DNA from: an uncultured Lachnospiraceae bacterium
GTDB lineage: Bacteria > Bacillota > Clostridia > Lachnospirales > Lachnospiraceae
Assembly (NCBI GenBank): GCA_905236545.1
Contig: CAJOQO010000195.1
Span: 1-15,226 of the forward strand
Length of the DNA: 15,226 nt
Direction: 5' to 3'
In this document: positions 1 through 7,152 of the stretch, one piece after another
Position numbering within the stretch: position 1 is the first letter of the stretch
How the letters are laid out: each line of letters starts with the position of its first letter
Position numbers and translations under genes: made by a program
Notes under the pieces: model-generated
Databases searched by the model: none
What the model was told of the DNA's origin: nothing
What the model saw: only the letters and a program-made list of their open reading frames with translations

Positions 1-117
1 GTTCCCGCCGGGCATCTCCTCCGCACCGCCCATGCCGTTTCCCGTACTGCCGGGCATCTGCTCCACGCTGTCCCTATGGGTTCCGTTCCCGCCGGGCATC
101 TCCTCCGCACCGCCCAT
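1..117. repeat. 84-base direct repeat in coding sequence
   Basis: The 33 bases at 1-33 are identical to 85-117, giving a period of 84 bases (28 codons, frame preserved). The intervening sequence contains weaker internal similarity, since CCGGGCATCT and CCGTTTCCC-like pieces recur within each unit. The left end of the array lies outside the window, so the copy number is unknown. It encodes the MGGAEEMPGGN motif of the gene covering 1-339. Confidence 0.85.
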
Positions 118-339
118 ACCGCTTCCCGCGCCGACGGATGCATGTTCCGGATCCCGGGAAAGCCCTTCCGCCCCGCTCCCGGAAGAGCGGTCGTCCGGAT
201 CGCCCGAACCGGTGCCGGCCGGATCGTTTCCGGAACTGTCGGCGTCGTGCGGTATCCCATACCCCGCATCCTGCTCACCTGCAAACTCATCCGAATCTGC
301 CTTCAGTATGTGCTTTTCAAACGGATTCCATTTTCCCAT
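1..339 (-). CDS. Unidentified Gly/Glu/Asp-rich protein, N-terminal part
   Basis: Only the first 113 codons are in the window and the gene runs off the left edge. The start is ATG at 339-337, preceded by GGAGG with a 7-base spacer (GTAGAAAG region), and it lies 4 bases after the TAG stop of the glycosyltransferase upstream, so it is the next gene of the same operon. The visible protein starts MGKWNPFEKHILKADSDEF and then becomes hydrophilic and low in complexity, rich in Gly, Ser, Asp, Glu and Pro, with no signal peptide or membrane segment. From residue 75 a 28-residue unit beginning MGGAEEMPGGN recurs at residue 103, encoded by an 84-base DNA repeat. I do not recognise a family. By analogy with the LCP protein two genes upstream, this could be a disordered cytoplasmic tail ahead of a membrane domain outside the window, but that is a guess. 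The reading frame and start are well supported; the function is unknown. Confidence 0.75.
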   Translation of the reverse strand, partial: MGKWNPFEKHILKADSDEFAGEQDAGYGIPHDADSSGNDPAGTGSGDPDDRSSGSGAEGLSRDPEHASVGAGSGMGGAEEMPGGNGTHRDSVEQMPGSTGNGMGGAEEMPGGN

Positions 340-343
340 CTTT

Positions 344-1312
344 CTACCTCCGGATTTTCATCCAGTCAGAGCTCTGTTCCTTGTTCCAATACCCCGGATT
401 ATCCGTCAGATGCAGGATCATCCGTTTCGGCAGGTGCTGATAATTCTTTCCCAGAAGATACCCCAGATACTTGCAGCCACTGTCTGTGATGAGTCCCGGC
501 AGCTCTTCCGGATGCCCGGAACGGATCAGGTTCGCAGCGCATCTTTTCACAAGCCGGATCCCCTCTCCCTCAGACGGCCAGCGCCCGAACAGTTCCGGGT
601 GCTGTGCCTGGGAAACTCCCAGATCAAAATTCCTTTTCAGCTGGCGCACAGGACTGTAATGATGCGAATGCCAGACCCTCGCGTCAGCGGCATACGCAAT
701 CTTCCATCCCTTTTCGATCAGCTTTCCGGCAAGAATCATATCCTCATTGAAGATCACAGGGCGCTCGAACCCTCCAGACTCAAAATACACCTCCCGGCGC
801 CACATGGCACATACATCCGAGCAGAAAAAGGTTTTGATCCCCATCTCGCTCAGATCCGCCGCGGTCTTTACCACAGACCGGCCGGGATAATTGAAATTTC
901 TCGTAAAACGTTCCCTCGCAGGGCTGTTTTTCGAAGCTATCTGTCTGCCATAGGCCGCCGCCACTTTCGGATCATCGAAGCAGCGGATCAGACGTTCCAT
1001 CATGATCCTGTCCGCCGGGACAGCATCCTGCGTCATGCACAATACCAGAGGAGTGTCCGCGAAGGTGAACCCCAGATGCCTGGTTCCGCCATGGTCAAAG
1101 TCCTTCTTCTCTACATGAAATACCGAAAGGACCTCGAAACGGTTCCTCCAGCGGTCAGCCAGCCTGCTGACCCGGTCTCCGTCCTTTTCGTCCTCCGTAT
1201 TCAGGATCAGCACCCTTTTCGGCGCGATTGTCTGAAGGCTGAGCCTTTTCAGCAGCGTTTCAAATTGTTTCCCCGGCTTCCAGGTGGGGATCAGTACGGT
1301 TACCTGGTCCAT
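344..1312 (-). CDS. GT2 family glycosyltransferase, rhamnosyltransferase-like
   Basis: This 322-residue protein is a GT-A fold family 2 glycosyltransferase, expected to work at the cytoplasmic membrane face on a nucleotide sugar and a lipid-linked acceptor. It opens with the typical first strand (VTVLIPTWKPG, residues 4-14). The metal-binding DxD position is TQDA at 94-97, the pattern seen in rhamnosyltransferase-like members. The catalytic-base region is NEDM at 189-192, followed by the WHSHHYSPVRQ segment (214-224) common in these enzymes. The substrate cannot be read from sequence; dTDP-rhamnose is a family-based guess. The start is ATG at 1312. Its AGGAG ribosome site overlaps the TAG stop of the LCP gene (TAGGAG), with 8 bases between the genes, so translation is probably coupled. 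There is no truncation, and the length is usual for single-domain members. Confidence 0.9.
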   Translation of the reverse strand: MDQVTVLIPTWKPGKQFETLLKRLSLQTIAPKRVLILNTEDEKDGDRVSRLADRWRNRFEVLSVFHVEKKDFDHGGTRHLGFTFADTPLVLCMTQDAVPADRIMMERLIRCFDDPKVAAAYGRQIASKNSPARERFTRNFNYPGRSVVKTAADLSEMGIKTFFCSDVCAMWRREVYFESGGFERPVIFNEDMILAGKLIEKGWKIAYAADARVWHSHHYSPVRQLKRNFDLGVSQAQHPELFGRWPSEGEGIRLVKRCAANLIRSGHPEELPGLITDSGCKYLGYLLGKNYQHLPKRMILHLTDNPGYWNKEQSSDWMKIRR

Positions 1313-1320
1313 ATCCGCTC

Positions 1321-2895
1321 CTAGTAGATCCCTGTTGAATTCGCGATCTCATTTGAAATATCCTGCACCGTCTGCGACGGTGTATATCCTGTCTGCTGAT
1401 AGAGATAAGCATGCAGCTCAGACACATTCTGCGCAAGGTTGACAGGCACCACGCAGTCTCCCGCGGGAATATTCGCGGCCAGCAGCTCAAACGGGAACCC
1501 GACCGAATCCAGCAGGCTGCTTCCGGTGATCGCAGATGCAAGGCTCAGAAGATCCCCGCTGGAAAAGCTGGTCGCGATATACGGCAGCATGCTGTCGATA
1601 ATCTGTGCCATCTTCACCGGCCCCTGGCTCTTCGCCTGCTCGAAGATCTGCGAGAGGACCGCCCTCTGGCGCTCGGTTCTGCGGTAGTCCGAACCCTCGG
1701 TATACCGGATCCGGCAGTAGGCAAGCGCCTGTATCCCGTTCAGATGCTGATAGCCCGCCGATTCCACCGGAGTGATCTGCGCCCCGGTCACCTCCGCGTT
1801 CTCTGTCTGATAGCCGTTGATATAGGGCAGCTCATCCTCCGTCACATCCACGTCCACGCCGCCGATCAGATCCACCGCCTTCACTACAGCGTTGAAGTCC
1901 ACTGTAATATAGTCATGCAGATCCAGATCCAGGTTTTTGTTCAGCATGTTCACCGATCTGGATGGGCCGCCAAAATAATAGCATTCCGTTGCTTTTCGGT
2001 ATTCCCCGTTCGTATTGTCCAGATAAGTGTCCCTGTAAACGCTGACCATCCGGATCTCTTTTGTGCTCTGATTCATGCTGCAGATGATAATCGTATCGGA
2101 ATGCGCCTCCTTCGTCAGGTTCCCTTCCCGGGAGTCGACTCCGTAGATGACAAACTCCCTGTACCCGGAAGGAGCGGAAACGCCTTCGTTCGTCAGAATA
2201 TCCGTCAGCGATACATGCTTCAGCCTCGAAAACCTCCAGACCATGGCAAGAACCGCAGCCGCGATCAGCAGCAGGATCAGCTTCACAACAAAGCCTGTCT
2301 TTGATTTATGAGCGGCAGCCGGAGCCTTCCCCCGGCCGGCAGGTCCGTCATAGCCTCCGCGCCCGGATCCTTCCTCCTGGCCATACCCTTCGCTCCGGGC
2401 GTAGCCCTGGACATCCTCTCCGGCCCAGCCGGCATCATCATACCGGTTTTCCGGATATCCGTCTTCCGGCTCTCCGCTCTTCCGGTAACCGTCATCCCGG
2501 AACCCGGCGCCGTCATATCCACTGTCCCGATACCGGTCTCCGGAAGAACCGCCGCCGCGCTGCCCGTCACCGGCATATCCGCCGCTTTGGCCTCCGTCTC
2601 CGCCATATCCGCGTTCCCGGTATCCGTCCCCGGCATATCTGTCCTCAGGGTATCTGTCCTCAGGGTATCTGTCCTCAGGGTATCTGTTCTCCGGATATCC
2701 GCCGGATTCGTAATATCCCTCCGGTCTTCCGTAGGATGCCTGCCGGGACAGGCTGTCCCGGACTCCGTACCCGTCAGCGGGGATCTCATTCCACGTTTCC
2801 CGGCCGCCGGGCCGGTCCTCATCATCCAGCCATGGTTCCTCTATTCTGGAATACCTGCTGGACGGATTCTTCTTTTCTTTTCCACCAAAAGCCAT
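1321..2895 (-). CDS. LytR-CpsA-Psr (LCP) family wall-polymer ligase with long repetitive cytoplasmic tail
   Basis: This 524-residue LCP protein is expected to transfer an undecaprenyl-linked glycopolymer onto peptidoglycan outside the membrane. Residues 1-200 are charged and repetitive. One membrane helix follows at about 201-221 (GFVVKLILLLIAAAVLAMVW), oriented N-in, and the LCP catalytic domain spans about 249-420. Visible LCP hallmarks are YGVDSREG (251-258), SDTIIICSMN (266-275), the SVYRDTY motif with Arg288-Asp289, the INLIGGVDV-like strand at 342-349, and the Arg-rich RYTEGSDYRRTERQR (397-411). The cytoplasmic tail is far longer than the short N-terminus usual in the family. It contains about 21 tyrosines and a 20-unit pentapeptide repeat (residues 61-160). 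The start is ATG at 2895 behind AGAGG, 18 bases after the sugar transferase stop. Its place beside the priming transferase and GT2 genes fits final attachment of that operon's polymer. Confidence 0.93.
   Translation of the reverse strand: MAFGGKEKKNPSSRYSRIEEPWLDDEDRPGGRETWNEIPADGYGVRDSLSRQASYGRPEGYYESGGYPENRYPEDRYPEDRYPEDRYAGDGYRERGYGGDGGQSGGYAGDGQRGGGSSGDRYRDSGYDGAGFRDDGYRKSGEPEDGYPENRYDDAGWAGEDVQGYARSEGYGQEEGSGRGGYDGPAGRGKAPAAAHKSKTGFVVKLILLLIAAAVLAMVWRFSRLKHVSLTDILTNEGVSAPSGYREFVIYGVDSREGNLTKEAHSDTIIICSMNQSTKEIRMVSVYRDTYLDNTNGEYRKATECYYFGGPSRSVNMLNKNLDLDLHDYITVDFNAVVKAVDLIGGVDVDVTEDELPYINGYQTENAEVTGAQITPVESAGYQHLNGIQALAYCRIRYTEGSDYRRTERQRAVLSQIFEQAKSQGPVKMAQIIDSMLPYIATSFSSGDLLSLASAITGSSLLDSVGFPFELLAANIPAGDCVVPVNLAQNVSELHAYLYQQTGYTPSQTVQDISNEIANSTGIY
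2416..2715. repeat. 15-base minisatellite encoding 20 in-phase pentapeptides
   Basis: Three perfect copies of a 15-base unit (GTCCTCAGGGTATCT on the plus strand) occupy 2641-2655, 2656-2670 and 2671-2685, encoding RYPED three times. Diverged copies extend on both sides without an indel, so residues 61-160 of the LCP protein split into twenty consecutive pentads of the form [G/R]-aromatic-x-x-[D/E/G]. An aromatic residue holds the second position in fifteen of them, mostly Tyr with one Phe (132) and one Trp (157). Confidence 0.9.
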
Positions 2896-2913
2896 AACTG
2901 CCTCTTATCACTG

Positions 2914-4314
2914 TCAGTACGCATTGCGGTTGATAAAACCCTTGAATACCGTCAGAACCAGTATCTTTATGTCAAATGCGATCGACCAGTGTTCAATATA
3001 GTAGATATCATACTCGATCCGCCTGCGGATCGACGTGTTGCCGCGATAGCCGTTTACCTGTGCCCACCCGGTCATCCCCGGTCTCACCTGATGCTTTACC
3101 ATGTAACGCGGGATCTCCTCACGGAATTTTTCCACATACTGCGGCCGCTCCGGCCTGGGCCCGATCAGGCTCATATCTCCCTTGAGCACATTGAACAGCT
3201 GGGGAAGCTCATCGATCGACGTCTTCCGGATCACCTTCCCAACCTTCGTGACACGGGGGTCATTCTTCGTCGTCCACCCTTTCTGCTCCTCGTGATCCGT
3301 CTGCACCCTCATCGAACGGAATTTGTACATCTGGAACGGACGGTTGTGGAGTCCTACCCGCTCCTGGCAGAAGATCAGGGGACCCGGACTGCTTCGTTTG
3401 ATCGCGACCGCCGTGACCAGCATAACCGGGGAAAACAGGACGATCGCCATCAGCGATCCGATGATGTCCATCAGTCTCTTGATCAGAGAATTAAAGGTAT
3501 CCGACAGCGGTACATACCGGATATTGATCACCGGAAGCCCCAGCAGGTCCTCCGTATACGGCCGCGAAGGAATAATATCCGTATAGTCCGGGACAAACTG
3601 GGTATGCACTCCGCTCTTTTCGCAGGACGCGACGATCTGCTTCAGCTTGCTGTACTCATCCAGGCCAAGCGTAATGGCGATCTCGTCAAGGTCATTTTCC
3701 TCAAGGATCCTGTCGATGTCATCGATCGTCCCGATCACCGGAACGTTGTGATAATGGCGTCCGATATCAGAATTGTCATCCAGAATTCCGTCGATCTGAT
3801 ATCCCCACTGAGGATTGGCAAAGATCCGGTCGATATACCCGTCCGCCGCGCTGGAATATCCCACCAGGATCATATGCTTCAGGTTCATGCCCCGTGAGCG
3901 GATATCCCGCAGCACGGTGCGGATAAAAGTGCGCTCACACAGCGTCAGCAAAAAGTTAATCATGGTGAAGATGAAGATCAGGCCTCTTGAAAAGTCGCTC
4001 TCCTTCACCAGAAACAGGACAAAGATGAAGCCGAGAAGCCCCACCATGTTGGCCAGGAACAGGTTTCCCGCCTCCAGCATGCGTCCCGAGACGCGCTTTG
4101 GTTTATAAAGATGAAATGCGTCGTACAGCAGCAGATATCCGGGCACTACAAACAGGAGCGCGATCAGGTATGTCTGCATGGGAAGCTTTCCCGCCTTTGG
4201 ATCCGCGAGAAAAGTAAACTGAATCCACCACGCGAGCAGATAGGACACCACTATGATCAGTGCATCCAGTATTACATGGAGTCTGTTCAGATGTTTCTGA
4301 TTATCCTTAATCAC
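2914..4314 (-). CDS. Exopolysaccharide polyprenyl glycosylphosphotransferase (WcaJ/WbaP type)
   Basis: This 466-residue membrane enzyme is expected to prime polysaccharide synthesis by moving a sugar-1-phosphate from a UDP-sugar to undecaprenyl phosphate. Four hydrophobic helices fall at about 12-34, 47-67, 84-104 and 109-127. They are followed by a nucleotide-binding-like middle domain (HMILVGYSSAADGY, 147-160) and a C-terminal bacterial sugar transferase domain from about 275. That domain starts with the KRLMDIIGSLMAI re-entrant helix and continues with the QERVG and YKFRSMR motifs. It then carries the catalytic Asp-Glu pair in SIDELPQLFNVLKGDMSLIG (Asp368, Glu369), GPRPERP (385-391) and RPGMTGWAQVNGYRG (411-425). 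Length and architecture match WcaJ-like proteins. The sugar (glucose or galactose) cannot be told. The start is GTG at 4314 behind GGATGGG with a 9-base spacer, overlapping the upstream glycosyltransferase by 8 bases, which suggests translational coupling. Confidence 0.95.
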   Translation of the reverse strand: MIKDNQKHLNRLHVILDALIIVVSYLLAWWIQFTFLADPKAGKLPMQTYLIALLFVVPGYLLLYDAFHLYKPKRVSGRMLEAGNLFLANMVGLLGFIFVLFLVKESDFSRGLIFIFTMINFLLTLCERTFIRTVLRDIRSRGMNLKHMILVGYSSAADGYIDRIFANPQWGYQIDGILDDNSDIGRHYHNVPVIGTIDDIDRILEENDLDEIAITLGLDEYSKLKQIVASCEKSGVHTQFVPDYTDIIPSRPYTEDLLGLPVINIRYVPLSDTFNSLIKRLMDIIGSLMAIVLFSPVMLVTAVAIKRSSPGPLIFCQERVGLHNRPFQMYKFRSMRVQTDHEEQKGWTTKNDPRVTKVGKVIRKTSIDELPQLFNVLKGDMSLIGPRPERPQYVEKFREEIPRYMVKHQVRPGMTGWAQVNGYRGNTSIRRRIEYDIYYIEHWSIAFDIKILVLTVFKGFINRNAY

Positions 4315-5275
4315 GATGCTTTACCCATCCTGAAAGCTGTACCCAGAGTCCGTAAAACAGCTGAAGCTGGAGTCTCAGATACGTTCCCGCGCTTCCTCCG
4401 GAAGGGGCGTCGAACCTTCCTGCCAGGGCCAGCCCCTGCCTGAGGCCGCCGATATAGTCCTTCCCCAGCCCCTTATGGGAAAAGTAAGCCCATTTCACAA
4501 TGCATCCCGCAGTAAGAAACGGCAGGTTGAACAGGATCTGCCACTGCGGCATGTTTTTCCTGATCAGCCATATATTGTTGCGTGCCGCCAGCCGGACCTT
4601 GAACGCGTTGTGCCTGCTTCCGCTGGTTGCCGATCCGGCATGGTACACGACAGCGCGCGGAATGTACCAGTTCTCATATCCGTACCGCAGAGCCCTGTAC
4701 CCGATATCGATGTCCTCCAGGTAAGCAAAATGACGCTCATCAAACAGACCTGTCTGCTCCAGCATATCCCTGCGATAGATCGCGGCAGCCGCGCAGCAGG
4801 CAAAGATCTTCTCCTCTTTCAGAAACAGTTTGCTGCTCTCTCCTTTTCCGCGCGCGAAGCCCCATCCCAGCACGTGATAGAAATCGCCCGCATCGTCAAT
4901 TTTCCCCGGATCCGCCATCTGAAGGAGCCTTGCGCAGCAGGAAAACGCGCCCGGCCTTCGTTCCATCGCCCTGTGCAGGAAGGAAACCATCTCCGGGTCA
5001 CACACCACGTCATTGTTCAAAAGCAGAACGTACTGCGCGCGGCTGATCCGGATCCCGGCATTGACTGCCCTGCAGAATCCGGTGTTGCGGTAATAGGCGC
5101 GGATCTTCACAGAAGGATAATGCGCCCTCACCCACTCCACACTTCCATCCGTGGAGCCATTGTCGATCATCAGAACCTCAAAGTCCTGATCCGTCTGGCC
5201 CCCGAGGCTCTCAAGGCACCCCGGAAGATACCGCATCCCGTTATAGTTCGGAATCACGATCGTAATACTCTTCAT
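4307..5275 (-). CDS. GT2 family glycosyltransferase, WbbL/rhamnosyltransferase-like
   Basis: This 322-residue GT-A glycosyltransferase probably adds one sugar to the growing lipid-linked repeat unit on the cytoplasmic side. Residues 4-13 (ITIVIPNYNG) form the first strand, MIDNGSTDGS (36-45) the nucleotide-binding loop, NNDV (87-90) the metal-binding DxD equivalent, and YLEDIDIGYR (185-194) the catalytic-base region. These match the WbbL-like rhamnosyltransferase group. A hydrophobic stretch at about 246-264 probably makes a membrane contact. Acceptor and donor are not certain; L-rhamnose is the likeliest by family. The start is ATG at 5275, with only a weak Shine-Dalgarno (GATGAAG). It overlaps the stop of a nine-codon mini-ORF created by a 23-base duplication of the upstream stop/start junction. 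The 3' end overlaps the sugar transferase start by 8 bases. Confidence 0.92.
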   Translation of the reverse strand: MKSITIVIPNYNGMRYLPGCLESLGGQTDQDFEVLMIDNGSTDGSVEWVRAHYPSVKIRAYYRNTGFCRAVNAGIRISRAQYVLLLNNDVVCDPEMVSFLHRAMERRPGAFSCCARLLQMADPGKIDDAGDFYHVLGWGFARGKGESSKLFLKEEKIFACCAAAAIYRRDMLEQTGLFDERHFAYLEDIDIGYRALRYGYENWYIPRAVVYHAGSATSGSRHNAFKVRLAARNNIWLIRKNMPQWQILFNLPFLTAGCIVKWAYFSHKGLGKDYIGGLRQGLALAGRFDAPSGGSAGTYLRLQLQLFYGLWVQLSGWVKHRD

Positions 5276-5305
5276 GGCTTCATCATACTGTTCTTCATGG
5301 CTTCA
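5269..5305. repeat. 14-base direct repeat, period 23, duplicating a stop/start junction
   Basis: TCTTCATGGCTTCA (plus strand) occurs at 5269-5282 and 5292-5305. On the coding strand each copy reads TGAAGCCATGAAGA and contains an ATGA. In the first copy TGA is the stop of the two-domain glycosyltransferase; in the second ATG is the start of the next glycosyltransferase. The simplest reading is that a 23-base tandem duplication split an original four-base ATGA overlap. Confidence 0.85.
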
Positions 5306-7151
5306 ATGTATAATCCCAGCGCTCCAGGGAGAGGTTCGGATTGTAACAGGGATCTCCCTGCTCGTAGTATTCCTTCCACCTGCTCTTCATCAGAGCAGCC
5401 TCCCTTCGGAAACGCTGTGCCTTATCCTTCGTATACTCGTCTCCCCGCGATACGGATTCATCATGAACCGCCGCCGTAAAGGGATCATAGACCACCAGAA
5501 GCTTCTGCCGGCCGATCTTCAGGCACAGGTCAACATCATTGAACGCGACCGCCAGGGATTCGTCAAAGCCTCCGGCTTTTTCAAAAGCCGAACGCTTCAC
5601 GATCATCAGGGCTGCTGTCACCGCGCTGAGATCCTGCATGAGAGAGGCCTTGTGCAGGTAGCCGGACATCGCACTGTTCATCCCCGTGAACAGGCTTCCC
5701 GCAACCTGGCCGATCCCGACGACGATACCCGCAGACTGGATCCTGCCGTCCGGATAGACCAGCTTCGGTCCGACCGCTCCGACATCGGGGCGCTCGCATA
5801 CACTCAAAAGCTCCTCCAGCCATCCGTCCTGCACTGTAACATCATTGTTCAGAAATACCAGATAATCGCCCCGGGCGTGCTTTACCCCGTAATTGTTGAT
5901 CGCGGAGAAGTTAAACGCAGGTTCTCCTTCCCGTCCCTTCCAGCGAACCACGCGGATCCCCTCCGCGCGCAGCTTCCGGTAAAGATCCAGAATCTCCTTT
6001 GAGCCGGAGTTGTTCTCTACCACGATCACCTCATAAGGTACGCAGCGGGTATGGGCGCGGACCGCCGCGACGCAGCGCTCCAGCATATCCCTCTGTTCCC
6101 GGTTCGGGATGATGATGGAGACAAGAGGATTCCCGGCCAGCTCATAGCGGATGCGGTAGAAACCGTGATCCTTCGTCTGAACCACCTCTCCCCGGAAGCC
6201 TCTTCTCAAAAGATGAGCCTCCAGCGCCCTTTTTCCGGATTCGTACGCGTACTGCTTGCTGTCCGGATTGTCCGACGTAGACTGCTCATGCGTCCGCCAG
6301 TGATAGAGCACCTTCGGGATATGGGCGATCCGTTCCCCGCAGATCCTGTCTGTCAGGCGGAGGATGAATTCATAGTCCTGCGCTCCGTCAAAGTCTGTGC
6401 TCAGTGCGCCCGCCTCTTCGATCAGTTCCCTCCTCACCATCAGGAAATGGCAGATATAATTGTTTGACCGAAGCAGATCCGGATTAAAGTCCGGCTTGAA
6501 ATGAGGCTGGAAATGCTCTGTCCCGCCTTGTCCGTCGTCCCGGATCTTATCCTCGTCGGTATAGATCAGATCCGCATTTCCAGACCGGATCACCTGCCAG
6601 GCTTCAAACAGAGCGTCCGGCGCGATCAGGTCATCATGATCCATAAAGCACACAAACTGTCCCCTCGAAGCGGCGATGCCCGCATTCGTGTTTGCCGCGA
6701 TCCCTTCATTGGAAGAAAGCGGTATGACGCGAAGACGCCCATCCTTCTCTCCGGCCTCCTTCAATACCCGGCTCATGGTCCTGTCCTCCGGGCTTGCGTT
6801 GGCAATCACAAGCTCAAAGTCTTCAAAGACCTGTCCCAGCACGCAGTCGAGAAGCTGCCTGAGATAGGTTTCCGGCGTCCTCCATGCAGGAACCACAACG
6901 GAAAAGAGAGGGCTTCGCTCCCCCTTCCCGGTCTGCGGCAGCGCATATTCCGTGCGGAAGAGTTCCCGTTCCCTGTCCAGCTGGCCGGGGCCGGTCTTAT
7001 GGGCCTCGTACCAGGGGCCATAGGGCACCTCCTCAGGCGCCAGTCTCTCACGCACGCGAATCAGGAAGTCCTTCGGCCCATAATGTTTCAGATACCGGAA
7101 AGCCTTCCTTACATAGTATGGTTTCAGTTTTCTAAGCAGTGATCTGCCCAT
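5295..7151 (-). CDS. Two-domain GT2 glycosyltransferase
   Basis: This 618-residue protein holds two complete GT-A family 2 domains in tandem. The first begins at about residue 82 (PLFSVVVPAW) and has IANASPEDRT (116-125), the DHDD metal site (171-174), IYTDEDK (196-202) and GAQDYEF (256-262). The second begins at about 342 (PLVSIIIPNR) and has VVENNSGS (377-384), NNDV (435-438), GPKLVYPDGRIQSAG (461-475) and the FNDVDLCLKIG base region (537-547). Such double-domain enzymes usually build glycan chains or add two different sugars; both sites look intact here. The start chosen is ATG at 7151, one base after the transaminase TGA. The frame stays open to 7328, but that extension lies entirely inside the transaminase gene and precedes MGRSLLRKLK, the natural N-terminus. 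The upstream Shine-Dalgarno is weak (GGATCTG), so translation is probably coupled. Confidence 0.9.
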   Translation of the reverse strand: MGRSLLRKLKPYYVRKAFRYLKHYGPKDFLIRVRERLAPEEVPYGPWYEAHKTGPGQLDRERELFRTEYALPQTGKGERSPLFSVVVPAWRTPETYLRQLLDCVLGQVFEDFELVIANASPEDRTMSRVLKEAGEKDGRLRVIPLSSNEGIAANTNAGIAASRGQFVCFMDHDDLIAPDALFEAWQVIRSGNADLIYTDEDKIRDDGQGGTEHFQPHFKPDFNPDLLRSNNYICHFLMVRRELIEEAGALSTDFDGAQDYEFILRLTDRICGERIAHIPKVLYHWRTHEQSTSDNPDSKQYAYESGKRALEAHLLRRGFRGEVVQTKDHGFYRIRYELAGNPLVSIIIPNREQRDMLERCVAAVRAHTRCVPYEVIVVENNSGSKEILDLYRKLRAEGIRVVRWKGREGEPAFNFSAINNYGVKHARGDYLVFLNNDVTVQDGWLEELLSVCERPDVGAVGPKLVYPDGRIQSAGIVVGIGQVAGSLFTGMNSAMSGYLHKASLMQDLSAVTAALMIVKRSAFEKAGGFDESLAVAFNDVDLCLKIGRQKLLVVYDPFTAAVHDESVSRGDEYTKDKAQRFRREAALMKSRWKEYYEQGDPCYNPNLSLERWDYTLKP

Positions 7152-7152
7152 A

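Noticed and set aside
32..1324. 430-codon plus-strand ORF opposite the rhamnosyltransferase-like gene
   Set aside because: It is antisense to a clear GT2 protein and has a low-complexity Pro/Ser start from the 84-base repeat; it has no family signal.
2641..2700. CRISPR array or intergenic satellite
   Set aside because: The 15-base units are directly adjacent without spacers and lie in frame inside the LCP gene, so this is a coding minisatellite.
2308..3897. 529-codon plus-strand ORF opposite the LCP and sugar transferase genes
   Set aside because: It runs across the boundary of two well-supported minus-strand genes and its Ser/Pro/Val-rich repeats mirror the LCP tail repeat. No domain or ribosome site supports it.
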